Positions 8,976 through 18,221 of a stretch of DNA of 64,000 nucleotides are shown piece by piece. The stretch is from the NCBI GenBank assembly GCA_014695345.1, contig JACJOC010000049.1:310001-374000 (forward strand), written 5' to 3'. The position numbers were made by a program, and so were the translations under genes. Under the pieces are notes generated by a model that was not told where the DNA came from, searched no databases, and was given only the letters and a program-made list of their open reading frames with translations. The DNA comes from Cyanobacteria bacterium FACHB-471 (lineage in GTDB: Bacteria; Cyanobacteriota; Cyanobacteriia; Elainellales; Elainellaceae). Each line of letters starts with the position of its first letter. The stretch's first letter is position 1.

Positions 8976-9796
8976 CAGGAAATCCTCCGGTAAAGCCAGA
9001 TCGCAGTAAATCCGAATCCAAATAACAGCACAATTAACCAGCCGATTGACCACAGCAACGGAATCAGCAGCGGTTCACCACTAGCCAGTGCCCTGAGAGC
9101 CGCTGCAATATGACTCACGGGTTGAGCTATGACAAAGGGCTGAAGCCAATTTGGAAAGTTTTCGGCAGGGCTAAATCCACTGCTAAGTAATAGAAAAGGA
9201 GCATAAGGAACAATCACAAGAGATTGCACCAGATCAGGTTTCTTTAGCCCCAAAGCGAGGAGAGAGTAGCCAGTGACAGCGACGGTGGTAAAGAATAAAG
9301 TGAGTAAAACGTATCCGATCGCAGACAACACCCCTGCCTGAAACCGAAAACCATAAAGGTAAGCAACGGGAAGTAGAATGGCGATCGTGACAATTGCCCT
9401 GGCCAAGTAGGCAATTAGTAGCCCACCTAGAACAGCCGCCCGTGAGATCGGCATTGCCCGACAGCGTTGCAGCATTCCTGTATCAATATCACCTGCCAGG
9501 TTGCTAGCAGAATTCATTGCGGTAAAAAACATCGCTTGAAGCGTGATAATGGGCACCAGGTATTGGATGTAATCAATGTTTTGAGCAGACATTGATCGCT
9601 CAAAAGCAAGCAGGAAGGCAGTCAGAAACACAATAGGAAACACTAACACACCAGTAATGACGGCTGGCTGACGACTCAGCCGAATTAAGTTGCGCTGACC
9701 AATGATGAAACTATCGGCGATCGCTCTACTAATTCCTGCTTCACACCGAACCTTCACCAGTTGTTTGGCTTTAGCCTGCAAGTCGATCGCAGTCAT
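8975..9796 (-). CDS. ABC-2 type permease, DrrB-like (first)
   Basis: 273 residues, multi-pass membrane protein of the DrrB/ABC-2 family. Near its N-terminus it has 'RNLIRLSRQPAVITGVLVFP', and after the first loop 'CRAMPISRAAVLGGLLIAY', the typical amphipathic coupling region. Its start overlaps the end of the ATPase gene as ATGA, and its stop overlaps the next permease as TGATG, so the three genes are one translationally coupled unit. Daunorubicin-type exporters use this arrangement, but ABC-2 permeases with this sequence type also serve lipid or drug export in cyanobacteria. The substrate is not evident. Confidence 0.9.
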   Translation of the reverse strand: MTAIDLQAKAKQLVKVRCEAGISRAIADSFIIGQRNLIRLSRQPAVITGVLVFPIVFLTAFLLAFERSMSAQNIDYIQYLVPIITLQAMFFTAMNSASNLAGDIDTGMLQRCRAMPISRAAVLGGLLIAYLARAIVTIAILLPVAYLYGFRFQAGVLSAIGYVLLTLFFTTVAVTGYSLLALGLKKPDLVQSLVIVPYAPFLLLSSGFSPAENFPNWLQPFVIAQPVSHIAAALRALASGEPLLIPLLWSIGWLIVLLFGFGFTAIWLYRRIS

Positions 9797-10728
9797 ATGG
9801 TTTCTCCTGTGGTGTGTCCGGTCAGGGCAAAAAACACATCATCCAAACTGGGACGACAGAGAGAAATATCAGCCAGGGTAATGCCGATAGCATCCACCCG
9901 ACGAACCACTTCAGATAAAGTTGTGACACCATCGGGTGCAGCTAGAGTAAGTGTTCCGGTGCCTGCAATATCCCCTAACCCGGATAGCGCTCGTCTCACT
10001 TTTGGCTCATCCTTGGGGTCTGCCAGTTCTAGTTTGCAGAATGTCCCACCGACGCGGTTTTTTAGATCATCAGAAGTGCCTTCTGCGATGACGGTGCCGC
10101 GATCGATCACGACAATGCGATCGGCAAGCTCGTCTGCTTCCTCTAAATACTGTGTGGTTAAAAAAATGGTGATACCGCGTTTTTTTAGCGCGACAACCAT
10201 ATCCCAGAGTTGACGCCGGCTGCGCGGGTCAAGTCCCGTAGTTGGTTCATCCAAAAACAGCACCAGCGGCTCAGCTACAATACTGGCTGCCAAGTCCAAG
10301 CGACGACGCATTCCACCCGAAAATTCCTTGACCCGGCGATTACCTGCCTCTAGTAGCTCAAACTGTTCGAGCAGCTCTGTTGCCCGTTTTGCTGCCGTGG
10401 TGGCAGAGAGCCGCAGCAATCGCCCAAACAGAATTAGATTTTCGCGGGCAGTCAATTCTTCATCGACCGCTGCAAACTGACCCGTTACGCCAATTAGCGA
10501 TCGCACCGCAGCGGGCTGTTTAATGACATCGTACCCGGCGATCGTGGCATACCCTTTATCAGGCTTGAGCAGGGTTGTCAGGCAATTAATTGTTGTGGTT
10601 TTACCTGCTCCATTTGGTCCCAGCACCCCCAACACTGACCCAGGAGGCACCGAGAGATTAATGCCCTGTAAAGCTTTTGTCTTGCCAAAGCACTTTTCTA
10701 GCCCTCTGGCTTCCACCATTACATCCAT
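9793..10728 (-). CDS. ABC transporter ATP-binding protein, DrrA-like
   Basis: About 311 residues. Walker A 'GPNGAGKTTTIN', signature 'FSGGMRRRLDLA', Walker B 'LVLFLDEPTTGLDP' and a C-terminal DrrA-type regulatory extension are all visible. It powers the two permeases encoded directly downstream; the fold belongs to the daunorubicin-resistance ATPase subgroup. The start is uncertain: ATG 10728 ('MDVMVEARGLEK') fits the family. An in-frame ATG at 10797 would add 23 residues without family similarity, and ATG 10719 would shorten it by three. No clear Shine-Dalgarno sequence is present at any of them. First gene of the exporter operon. Confidence 0.9.
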   Translation of the reverse strand: MDVMVEARGLEKCFGKTKALQGINLSVPPGSVLGVLGPNGAGKTTTINCLTTLLKPDKGYATIAGYDVIKQPAAVRSLIGVTGQFAAVDEELTARENLILFGRLLRLSATTAAKRATELLEQFELLEAGNRRVKEFSGGMRRRLDLAASIVAEPLVLFLDEPTTGLDPRSRRQLWDMVVALKKRGITIFLTTQYLEEADELADRIVVIDRGTVIAEGTSDDLKNRVGGTFCKLELADPKDEPKVRRALSGLGDIAGTGTLTLAAPDGVTTLSEVVRRVDAIGITLADISLCRPSLDDVFFALTGHTTGETI

Positions 10729-10822
10729 TATGAGTCCGCTCGCTACTCCAGTAAGTCTAGAGTAGACGAACGGCAATCGCATCCTCCGGATCTCCATAGG
10801 CAGGATGCAATACCAAAAGCAA

Positions 10823-10855
10823 AGATCTGCAACTCCTCAAAGAAGTCGCAGATCT
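10823..10855 (-). terminator. Rho-independent terminator of HpsJ-like gene
   Basis: On the minus strand, a GATCTGC/GCAGATC stem extended by ACTTC/GGAGT pairs (one G-T) is followed by TTTGCTTTTGG. It lies downstream of the gene at 10979-11569 and just upstream of the exporter operon, so it separates the two transcripts. Confidence 0.7.
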
Positions 10856-10904
10856 GCTTCCTTGAAGACCGGACGCGATCGCAGCTGTAGGTTAACAAAT
10901 TAGT

Positions 10905-10934
10905 TGCAGGGATGAACAGACGTTCGTCCCTGCA
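10905..10934. repeat. Small palindrome of the CAGGGACGA family
   Basis: TGCAGGGATGAAC at 10905-10917 pairs with GTTCGTCCCTGCA at 10922-10934, with 12 of 13 positions Watson-Crick and an AGAC loop. A related palindrome (TTACAGGGACGA / TCGTCCCTGTAA) occurs at 54266-54297. Both lie directly downstream of minus-strand genes, so they may be transcript 3' ends as well as dispersed repeats. Confidence 0.6.
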
Positions 10935-10978
10935 GCGGGTATTTCTAACATGAAATCGTCTTATCTCAATTAACGCTA

Positions 10979-11569
10979 TTAACGCTGTCGCATTCCGTAG
11001 CGTCCCAGGCTAACTAGCCCAATTCCAATCACAACCAGGTTACCAACGGTGGAAAGTCCAGCTTTCAAAATTCCAGTTCTAGCATTTTGTCTAAGCGTCT
11101 CGGCACGAGTTGTGAGCATTTGGTTAACTTGCTGTCGCTCCTCTGGACTGACTTCAGCCGCCGCCGGGTCATTTTCAGATGCTTCTAGTTGCGTTTGCAG
11201 TTCGGCAGCCTGGGTAGAAATGTTGGCGATCGCCTGCTGTTGTAGAACCAGACTATCTCGCAAAAGCAAAATGCAGGAAAGGTGAAAGACAACACCAATA
11301 ATTAAACAGCCCATTGCCAATTGCTTCAGCCATTGGCGACTATCAAGGCTGCCAAACATCGTGAGGGCTGCGCCAAAAAGTAGAATAATGCTGCGATCGC
11401 CAATTTGCTGCATAAACCCAACCCGCCATTCCAGGCTACCGAGGTTAGGTGGCAGTGCCAGCAACAGTAAATCAAACAAAAAACCAGCCAGACAGGTGAA
11501 CCCAACAATGCGGCAGAGGTTTCTGGCAGCGTAGGGGTGAGCAAAGTTGGGGGCAGAGATACTTGCCAT
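10979..11569 (-). CDS. HpsJ-like membrane protein
   Basis: About 196 residues. There are three hydrophobic helices in the first half, with 'LEWRVGFMQQIGDRSIILLFG' at the second. A charged Gln/Glu-rich helical segment (about residues 105-160) and a final membrane helix ending 'GRYGMRQR' complete the protein. This layout and the GDRSIILLFG motif resemble HpsJ-family proteins, found in cyanobacterial hormogonium polysaccharide loci; the match is from memory and the function is unproven. The start could be ATG 11569 or, 19 residues longer, ATG 11626; neither has a clear ribosome site. Polysaccharide genes lie within 10 kb. Confidence 0.65.
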   Translation of the reverse strand: MASISAPNFAHPYAARNLCRIVGFTCLAGFLFDLLLLALPPNLGSLEWRVGFMQQIGDRSIILLFGAALTMFGSLDSRQWLKQLAMGCLIIGVVFHLSCILLLRDSLVLQQQAIANISTQAAELQTQLEASENDPAAAEVSPEERQQVNQMLTTRAETLRQNARTGILKAGLSTVGNLVVIGIGLVSLGRYGMRQR

Positions 11570-11802
11570 AGAAGTTAAAGGATTGGTAGGGGAAAAAACT
11601 GCTGTAAACTGGACTGCAACATACAAACTTAGAAAAAGTTAAAGGGAGGAATAGCTGCGTCGGAACGGCTTCCAAAACAGCTATCCCTACCAACCTTGAC
11701 TAGTAGAACAGTTCCAAATGGAGTAGTTATTAGTTACCTACACAGAGGAACTAACGTTTAAAGGACCGTCTCTAAAGGCAGAGCATATGATCACCAATCA
11801 AT

Positions 11803-12417
11803 TTATGCTTCTGCTTCTACCTGCTCATTCTCTTCAGCATTACGCTTCCGCAGCACAGCTGCACCCATGCCGATCAAACCGGGGAGCAGAGCAGGAGTGG
11901 GAATTTCATTGCCCGCGACAACGGTGACAGAGTAGCTGTTTACACCAGATGCAATCACCTGAGTCGTAAACTCTCCTGAACCAAGGGTATTGTCAGCAAA
12001 AACTCCTTCAAATTTGTAGGTCGTATCAGAGAGCTTAGTGAAGGCAGTGAGGTTAAAGTTGAACGGGCTGTTTTGACCGAAAAACAGGAAATTGTTGATA
12101 GCTTGGAAAACTGGTAAAGACTCAATGTCTTTGATAGTTCCTACTGCTCTAGCAAGAGACTTAAACTCATTCGTGTTGCTTCTTGGACCACTAACGATGA
12201 ATTGTCCAATGTTTTCACCACCAGCTCCATCTAGACTCTCATCTGCATCTTGCAAATAGAAGTCAATTTCACCGACATTGGTCGTGACATCAGCAGTGCC
12301 ATAGAAGTTTAGCTTGCTACCGAAGGTGATAGCTTCAGCAGGAGAAACCGCTAGTGTGGAGCCTGTGAGTACAGTGGCAGCGATCGCAGTCTTAAGAGCA
12401 AATGATTTGAAATTCAT
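11803..12417 (-). CDS. PTPA-CTERM sorting-domain protein
   Basis: 204 residues. An N-terminal signal peptide ('MNFKSFALKTAIAATVLTGS', cleavage near 'PAEA') is followed by a beta-rich extracellular region of no known family. The C-terminal sorting signal is 'PTPALLPGLIGMGAAVLRKR' plus an acidic tail: motif, short membrane helix, basic cluster. Such PEP-CTERM-like tails are processed by exosortases and mark surface or matrix proteins made together with exopolysaccharide. Start chosen at ATG 12417 with AGGT/GGT-rich sequence 7-12 bases upstream; an ATG 78 bases earlier gives a non-signal extension. No exosortase gene is in the window. Confidence 0.8.
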   Translation of the reverse strand: MNFKSFALKTAIAATVLTGSTLAVSPAEAITFGSKLNFYGTADVTTNVGEIDFYLQDADESLDGAGGENIGQFIVSGPRSNTNEFKSLARAVGTIKDIESLPVFQAINNFLFFGQNSPFNFNLTAFTKLSDTTYKFEGVFADNTLGSGEFTTQVIASGVNSYSVTVVAGNEIPTPALLPGLIGMGAAVLRKRNAEENEQVEAEA

Positions 12418-12800
12418 GCTTGACCTACCTAGTGTGTGTGCTTGTTCGGGTTGAAGGGTAATGGTTGAACCTGAGTCAGCTACTGAAGTTTTCATAAGCT
12501 ATTCTTTGCGAATAGTCTTAAAAGCTTCGTAGCTAGCGGCGCACCTTGGGTAGAGAATTAGCACCTGAGAGAAATACGTAGGGCTTAAAAAAACGCATCT
12601 TGCAATAAGTCAATTGTATGTGACTGTACTGTAGCCACAAGACATATTGCGTGGTTTCACGGTATTTTTACACTCACCGTCCTCTTGTTAAAGAAACCAC
12701 TTATTTATCAAATGTTCCTCGTAAGTTGACTAGTCAGTATATTCACCTCTTCTCCATTAAAATCAGGGACAAGTTTTCATTAAGTAGGACACATTCCTAA

Positions 12801-12841
12801 TTTTTTAATTCTTGGTCTTAGTTTTTTAATTCTTGGTCTTA
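12801..12841. repeat. 21-bp perfect tandem repeat, two copies
   Basis: The unit TTTTTTAATTCTTGGTCTTA(G) occurs at 12801-12821 and again at 12822-12841. It sits upstream of the PTPA-CTERM gene in a 636-base non-coding stretch (12418-13053), which otherwise holds only the long palindrome at 12902. Its AT content would suit a regulatory role, but this is not shown. Confidence 0.8.
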
Positions 12842-12901
12842 AAGTTGTTCTAAAGAGTTTTTCCCCTACGTTTAGCAAACAAAAATCGGCAAGTTATTTA
12901 A

Positions 12902-12956
12902 GTTAGGAAAAAGAGGGGAGGTAGGGCTTAGCCCTGCCTCCCCTCTTTTTCCTAAC
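12902..12956. terminator. 26-bp near-perfect palindrome, probable terminator
   Basis: The arm 12902-12927 pairs with 12931-12956 around a 3-base loop, with a single T-G wobble. The arm begins GTTAGGAAAAAGAGGGGAGG, so the complement supplies a CTCTTTTT tract on the + strand. It follows the WecG/TagA-type gene (minus strand). A terminator is likely, though 26 bp is longer than needed, and a mobile palindromic repeat is also possible. Confidence 0.65.
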
Positions 12957-13053
12957 CTGTATAGCTGCAACTGTAGAATGGGCGATCGCGCAAAAACAAG
13001 GAGCATAGGCCCCTTGTTTATTAGTGAGTATGTGACTTCAAAGAATTGCTGGT

Positions 13054-13833
13054 TTACCCTTGAGAGCGTAACAACACTTTGGGTTGTTTAATCAACTGCT
13101 TTGTCGCCAACCACAAAAACAGAGGAATCGTCGTGCTGTAGCGTTTCCAGAGCCGACGAGGTTCTTGAATGAGTCTGTAAAACCACTCCAGACCCATTTC
13201 TCGAACCCAACGAGGCGCTCTCTTGCAAATACCTGCATAAACTGGGAAAGCTCCACCTAAGCCAATCATGACCGCGTGAATTTTGTCCTTATGCTCTGCC
13301 ATCCAGCGTTCCTGTTTTGGACAGCCTAATGACACCAAAACCACACCTGCACCACTCGCATTAATTTTTTGAATCAACGCCTCATCTTCCGCTGGTGTAA
13401 GGGGTCGGAAGGGTAACGGTTCCATTCCAGCAATTTGTAGGTCAGGAAATTCTTGATTTAGCTTTGCTCTCATCTGAGCAAGGATAGGCGTCTCAGAACC
13501 TACAAAGAACAGTCCGACATCAGTTGAGGGAGCAGCTTTACAAAGAGCTAGTAGGATGTCTAAACCTGCGACGCGGTCTTGATCTCGCACTCCCAACAGT
13601 TTCATCATCCAGACCAGCGGCATTCCATCCGGTGTAACCAGATCAGCGCTTTTGAGAACCTTGCTAAAGTCCTGGTTTAAATACGCCTCTGTCACCATGT
13701 GAACGTTAGCGACACAAACAACTTTACTGAGATGTTTGCTAGCCCATTCCAAAATTACTTTTATTTGCTCGTCGAATGGTGAAGCGGTAACGGGGGAATT
13801 GACCACACTCACCTTTTTAAGGGGTGGTTTCAC
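13054..13833 (-). CDS. WecG/TagA/CpsF family glycosyltransferase
   Basis: 259 residues, typical for GT26. It transfers a sugar (ManNAc-type or glucose-type in known members) to a lipid-linked intermediate of surface polysaccharide. Family motifs: 'VVCVANVHMVTEAYLN', 'DLVTPDGMPLVWMMKLLG', 'VLVSLGCPKQERWM' and 'IGLGGAFPVYAG'. There is no membrane span; the C-terminal basic part ('RAPRWVREMGLEWFYRL') likely docks to the membrane. GTG start at 13833 with GAGGAG 7 bases upstream. It lies between a PTPA-CTERM gene and the Wzz-like gene, in an exopolysaccharide setting. Confidence 0.92.
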   Translation of the reverse strand: MKPPLKKVSVVNSPVTASPFDEQIKVILEWASKHLSKVVCVANVHMVTEAYLNQDFSKVLKSADLVTPDGMPLVWMMKLLGVRDQDRVAGLDILLALCKAAPSTDVGLFFVGSETPILAQMRAKLNQEFPDLQIAGMEPLPFRPLTPAEDEALIQKINASGAGVVLVSLGCPKQERWMAEHKDKIHAVMIGLGGAFPVYAGICKRAPRWVREMGLEWFYRLIQEPRRLWKRYSTTIPLFLWLATKQLIKQPKVLLRSQG

Positions 13834-14461
13834 AGTATGACTCCTCTATCCAATAACTGTTTTTTTGCTTTTGGATGCAGCGTTAAATGCGTCCGCTACG
13901 GTTCAGCCACCCTGTGAAAAGGTCAATAACAGACCTCTTTGACCAAACGTGTGTTTGCAAAAGAAATTGAGGTTAATGGTAGAAGTCCTGTTTGCTAAGT
14001 TGTCCTGAAGTTGCAACACACATTCAGGAATGTAATTAGCAATAGCTGTGGCAGTTCGGCACCAGAGAGAAGGTAGATGGAGGGGTAATGAACGACATTG
14101 AGCACAAACTTGAACAATGTCTAACTATCTATGTCTACGTAAAACCACTAGCCTATCCGGAAGATTATTTTGAAGTTAAGTCGGATTTAGGCACAGTTGA
14201 CAAGAATTTTTGAGCTCAGCCCTAAGTAGGCTGCTTCGTAGCTTTTGCAACTCAAAAGTGAATACTTCAAGCAGCGGTAGAGCGAGTAAGCAATGATTTA
14301 GCTGCTCGTCAACTACTGATCCACACTAACAAAATATACCGAATTACGTGAACATACTCATCCTTTCATATCCTATTTCATGAAGAGATGCGTAAGAATT
14401 GCGATCGCCTCAAGCATTAAGCTCAATCCTTGAAAATCATCAGCATCGTAGCAGTTTATAC
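13834..14461. other. Intergenic region in polysaccharide locus
   Basis: 628 bases between two minus-strand genes with no supported reading frame, no tRNA and no strong hairpin. It must carry the promoter of the WecG/TagA-type gene. I see nothing else specific. Confidence 0.4.
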
Positions 14462-16225
14462 CTAACTCGCGAAAACGAGTTTAGGTTCGGAAGCCGACTC
14501 TTCAGAAACTAGTTCTGCAGTAATGGTTAGGGGTGCCGAAGTCCAATCTGATTGATGCGAGTGAGCATCTGCTTGGAATTGAACGGGTTGTGATTGCTGA
14601 GATCCTTCTGGCAGTCTCAACATGGGATAGCAGTTAGTCAGCATGGTTTGCCCTTTGGTATGTTGTTCTGTATTCAGACCAACGTACCGCGCCAGCATTG
14701 CCAGCCTGGATTGGATGTCAAGGTGAGTGATGGTAGTTTTGGTTTGAATAGCAGAGTTAAGGGATTTACGTCTGTCAAGGGCAATCGCCGCTCCAGTCGC
14801 AAGCAACATGCTAAAAGCAATTCCTGCACTTAAATCACGCTGGAGATTAGGAATTGTGGGTGCAGGTTGACCTGTTTGATCGTGAATTAATTCTGGTGGA
14901 GCAATGACTTCCCAGGCAATTTTCTGCTGAGCAGCCTGCGGTTCTAGCTCTTGCCGCTTCACAAGATACTGGTTTAAAGTGCTAGTGGCAGTGTGCAACT
15001 CCTGTTCCACTTGTGAGTATTGACGAGACAGTGCTGCCCACTGTTCCGTTTGCTGAACTAGCAGCGTTTCTGCTCGTTCAAGGGACTGTTGACGAATTTC
15101 TAGAACCTGGAGGTATTGAGTGGTTTCAATCCAACGTAGGGCCATTTCTGGTGAAACAGGCATTTCCACCGACTCTGTGATTGCAATCGTGGGATTGGTG
15201 GATAAGTAACTGAGTGCAATCTGTCGAGCTTCCAGACGCATTTGTAGCTGCAACTCACGATGCTCTTGCTGCAAAGACTCGACTTTTTCAGCATTCACTT
15301 GGAAGCGAGTCGATTCTTGGGCAATTTCTAACTCTACGGTTCGGAGCTGGTCGAGCAGCGTTTGATAGCTAGATGATTGATTTAACAAGGTTTCGGCGAT
15401 CGCCGAATCAGGCAAACCCATTTGCTGCTGTAACATTACCTGACTGCTGCGAATCTTCGGCAGAGTCGTTTGTAAGGTTGCCTGCTGGTTTGCAATTTCG
15501 CGAGAAAAAGCAGACAAGCGTTGCCCTTGGGCATCTGGATCGCTTAAGCCATGCTGTTGCTGAAACCCCTGTAGCTGCTGACGCAAATCTTCCACCCTTT
15601 GCTGCACCTGGGGAATCTGAGCATCAACAAATTCGAGTCCTTTACAAGCACCTGATTGGCACTGTTGTCCATAGTTCAGGTAAGCATCCACAACCTGGTC
15701 TAGAACAACCTGAACAGTTTCAGGATCTGCATCGCGATAGGTAATCTCCAACATTCCTGGTGCTTCAAGCTGGGCAATGTGCAAGTTGCGGCTCAAAGCA
15801 TCATAGTCAAGCTCAATGTCTTGCGCTTGAAGCTGTTCAACGACCGGGCTAAGGAGTACAGCACTCCTTAAAACCTCAATTTGAGTATCATAATCAATCG
15901 TAGGAACCGCTGTCTCATAGCCATTGCTCAGGGCTTGGGCTTGAGGAGAACGGTTGGCGATCGCAGGCTCCACCGAAATCTGGAACTTTCCCTCATATTC
16001 GGGGGCGCGGCTCAAGATTTGTGCCAGATTTGCAGAAGTCACAGCCACTGCGAGTCCAGCCACAACTACTACACGCCGCTGTCCATCTGAAGTAAACCAC
16101 TTTGAGGGAGATGGCTCCGGGTCAATGGGTTCCCATAAAGACGGCAAGAAACGAGAAGAGGGCTGAATTGAGTAGCTGTCCCTTCTAGAAGGTGACAACA
16201 GGATAGCCTGTGTGAGTTCTGTCAT
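14462..16225 (-). CDS. GumC/Wzz-like polysaccharide co-polymerase
   Basis: 587 residues. A proline-rich cytosolic start is followed by a membrane helix near residues 50-70, a Wzz-type region, a long coiled-coil region (about 200-430, rich in Gln/Glu, 'QVQQRVEDLRQQLQGFQQQ') and a second membrane helix near 470-490. A cytosolic tail of about 100 residues ends the protein. This is the polysaccharide co-polymerase plan (GumC, VpsO) that controls chain length in Wzy-type export. The BY-kinase domain with Walker motifs, often fused in such proteins, is absent. ATG 16225 has AGGGA 6 bases upstream. No Wzx/Wzy genes are nearby, so the partner set is elsewhere. Confidence 0.82.
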   Translation of the reverse strand: MTELTQAILLSPSRRDSYSIQPSSRFLPSLWEPIDPEPSPSKWFTSDGQRRVVVVAGLAVAVTSANLAQILSRAPEYEGKFQISVEPAIANRSPQAQALSNGYETAVPTIDYDTQIEVLRSAVLLSPVVEQLQAQDIELDYDALSRNLHIAQLEAPGMLEITYRDADPETVQVVLDQVVDAYLNYGQQCQSGACKGLEFVDAQIPQVQQRVEDLRQQLQGFQQQHGLSDPDAQGQRLSAFSREIANQQATLQTTLPKIRSSQVMLQQQMGLPDSAIAETLLNQSSSYQTLLDQLRTVELEIAQESTRFQVNAEKVESLQQEHRELQLQMRLEARQIALSYLSTNPTIAITESVEMPVSPEMALRWIETTQYLQVLEIRQQSLERAETLLVQQTEQWAALSRQYSQVEQELHTATSTLNQYLVKRQELEPQAAQQKIAWEVIAPPELIHDQTGQPAPTIPNLQRDLSAGIAFSMLLATGAAIALDRRKSLNSAIQTKTTITHLDIQSRLAMLARYVGLNTEQHTKGQTMLTNCYPMLRLPEGSQQSQPVQFQADAHSHQSDWTSAPLTITAELVSEESASEPKLVFAS

Positions 16226-16510
16226 GAGATTCCCTTGACAGCATTACAGATGGTGTCTTTGCTTTTGGTAGACTTTGCCCCTGTGTCATCTTTCAAGCCC
16301 AAAAACGTGAATCAGGAAAGTTTTTTTAACAATCTCCTCAAACTCCTCAAAATCAGGAGTGAAATTCACGTGAAGTATTGCTGTTCTCTAATGAACTTGA
16401 GTAGAAGAACAGAGTTCCCCATACCCGCTTCTGAACTTCAGACGTAGAAATATAGAGACAGCCCGGAGTCCTTCAAAATAAGAGAAGGATTCTAGCGGAC
16501 TTTATACGTT

Positions 16511-17548
16511 CTAAGGCTCGAATTGCCAGAGGGTAGGTTCCCATTCATAGCGATCGCCCCTTACACGAATGTGACCCACTGCAGGAAACGGCATGTGATA
16601 AGCACTCACCATTGTTCGATCTTGAGTGACCTGATCGAGTAGCCTACGCCGCGTTTCTGCTGCTTGTTGCGGGTTAAAGTCAAACCCAGTTTGCCATTCA
16701 GGATGTTCTAAATCAAACGCTTCATTGAAGAAGACATCAGCAGTGACCATCAACTGAGAGGCTTCAGATTTAATTTGTAATGCTGATTGACCCGGAGTAT
16801 GTCCTGGTGCAGCGATCGCAGTAATGCCTGGAACAATTTCTTGATTAGGTTGAAACTGGCTCACTTTGTTGGCGATCGCCCCTAAATGCTTCTGTGCAGA
16901 TGCAACAATACCTTGCTTGAAAGCTTCAGGAATGATCAGGGGTGATAAATCAATCGTAGGGGTTGTCCAAAACTGCCACTCGGCAGCTGAAATGTAATAT
17001 TGAGCGTTAGGAAAGGTAAGCTGTCCATCAGGAGAAACAATCCCTCCAATGTGATCAGGATGAGCATGAGTAATGATCACCGTATCAATGTCTCGAGGTT
17101 GAACTCCTATACTCCGAAGATTTTGCGCCAGTTTTGCAAGCCCTGCTCCAAGCTCTATCCCTGCACCTGTGTCAATTAGGACTTGATGAGCGCCTGTATC
17201 CACATACGTTGCATTGAAATAGAGGGATAAGTCGCTAGGTGACCAAAATCGTTCTACCATTGCTCTCTCCACTTCCTCTGGATCTGCCATTGGAGCGTAG
17301 GTTGGCAGAGGAGGCAGCGTTAGTAATCCATCAGAAATCGTCGCAACTTTGAAACTTCCTACCTGAAACTGATAAGCTCCTGCGTTGGGAGTACTTTCCT
17401 CATGGGCTGCATTAACTGTCGGTGATTTCATCCACAAAGTGAGGATGAGCGCAATGAGCAGAAAAGCCATTGTTTTAACAATCGTTCTGAAGTGCGATCG
17501 CTGCACAGCCTGAATGACTGCTCGAACTAATCGAATAGAAAGCGACAT
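16511..17548 (-). CDS. Exported MBL-fold metallo-hydrolase
   Basis: 345 residues. A membrane helix or signal (about 28-45) precedes a metallo-beta-lactamase fold with the metal motif HxHxDH as 'THAHPDHIGG', a later 'PGHTPGQSALQI' and the final His in 'VSAYHMPFPAVGH'. This subgroup includes lactonases and other hydrolases; the substrate cannot be told. I chose ATG 17548, with GGAG 6 bases upstream, over GTG 17560. It is encoded 25 bases after the oxidoreductase gene on the same strand, so the two form an operon divergent from a LysR regulator that probably controls them. Confidence 0.87.
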   Translation of the reverse strand: MSLSIRLVRAVIQAVQRSHFRTIVKTMAFLLIALILTLWMKSPTVNAAHEESTPNAGAYQFQVGSFKVATISDGLLTLPPLPTYAPMADPEEVERAMVERFWSPSDLSLYFNATYVDTGAHQVLIDTGAGIELGAGLAKLAQNLRSIGVQPRDIDTVIITHAHPDHIGGIVSPDGQLTFPNAQYYISAAEWQFWTTPTIDLSPLIIPEAFKQGIVASAQKHLGAIANKVSQFQPNQEIVPGITAIAAPGHTPGQSALQIKSEASQLMVTADVFFNEAFDLEHPEWQTGFDFNPQQAAETRRRLLDQVTQDRTMVSAYHMPFPAVGHIRVRGDRYEWEPTLWQFEP

Positions 17549-17573
17549 ACATTGCTCCACTTAAATGTGAGTA

Positions 17574-18131
17574 TTAACTCGCGACACATTGCTGCAAAAG
17601 TTGTCTGTACCAATTTGATGCCTGTAACAGTTGCTCATCTGAAATGGTTCCAGGAATTCCCAGCTCTTTCGGCAGAAATCCGTGAACGACGAAAGGTGTT
17701 TTGTAACTCATTCCGCAAAAATTTGCAGTTTGCTGAATCGGTCGCAACAGTTCACTCATCGTGAAGTTAACAAACCCTCCAGCCACATACATTTCTGATA
17801 AGCCACCTGCTGTCACTACAGGCATCAACTCCTTTCCCTTAAGGGCTGTACCCGCTTCACCATAAGCAAAACCATAAGTGAGTACATCATCCATCCACTT
17901 CTTCAGCAGTGGCGGCACTGAGTACCATTGCAACGGATGCTGAAGCACGATCAAATCGTGGCTTCTCAAAAGCTCCTGCTCCACCTGCACATCAATTTGC
18001 CAGTTTGGATATCGCTCATATAGATAGTGAATCTTTACCGAGGGAATTTCCTGAGCCGCTTCTACTAGTGCTTTATTGCCTCGGGATTCTGCAAAGTTTG
18101 GATGAGCCAAAATAATAAGTACTTTCTTCAT
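17574..18131 (-). CDS. KefF/MdaB-like NAD(P)H oxidoreductase
   Basis: 185 residues, a flavodoxin-fold quinone reductase. 'VLIILAHPNFAESRGNKAL' binds the FMN phosphate, 'LQHPLQWYSVPPLLKKWMDD' is the family signature, and 'TAGGLSEMY' follows. It reduces quinones or other electrophiles with NAD(P)H in the cytosol. No KefB/KefC potassium channel is adjacent, so a general electrophile-detoxifying role is more likely than channel regulation. It is first in an operon with the MBL hydrolase, and 90 bases separate it from the divergent LysR gene. Confidence 0.9.
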   Translation of the reverse strand: MKKVLIILAHPNFAESRGNKALVEAAQEIPSVKIHYLYERYPNWQIDVQVEQELLRSHDLIVLQHPLQWYSVPPLLKKWMDDVLTYGFAYGEAGTALKGKELMPVVTAGGLSEMYVAGGFVNFTMSELLRPIQQTANFCGMSYKTPFVVHGFLPKELGIPGTISDEQLLQASNWYRQLLQQCVAS

Positions 18132-18182
18132 GACTTGCTCTGCCTAGCTCTTCAAGTTCTAAGATATTGGCAGAAGGGTTAT

Positions 18183-18199
18183 ATTGTCTAATAGATAAT
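18183..18199. promoter_or_regulatory. Candidate LysR-type operator
   Basis: ATTGTCTAATAGATAAT is an interrupted palindrome (6 of 7 pairs) with the T-N11-A core typical of LysR binding boxes. It lies in the 90-base gap between the divergent oxidoreductase and LysR genes. The direct repeat AGGGTTAT flanks it on both sides (about 18175 and 18207). Confidence 0.55.
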
Positions 18200-18221
18200 T
18201 GCCATAAGGGTTATCACTGAA

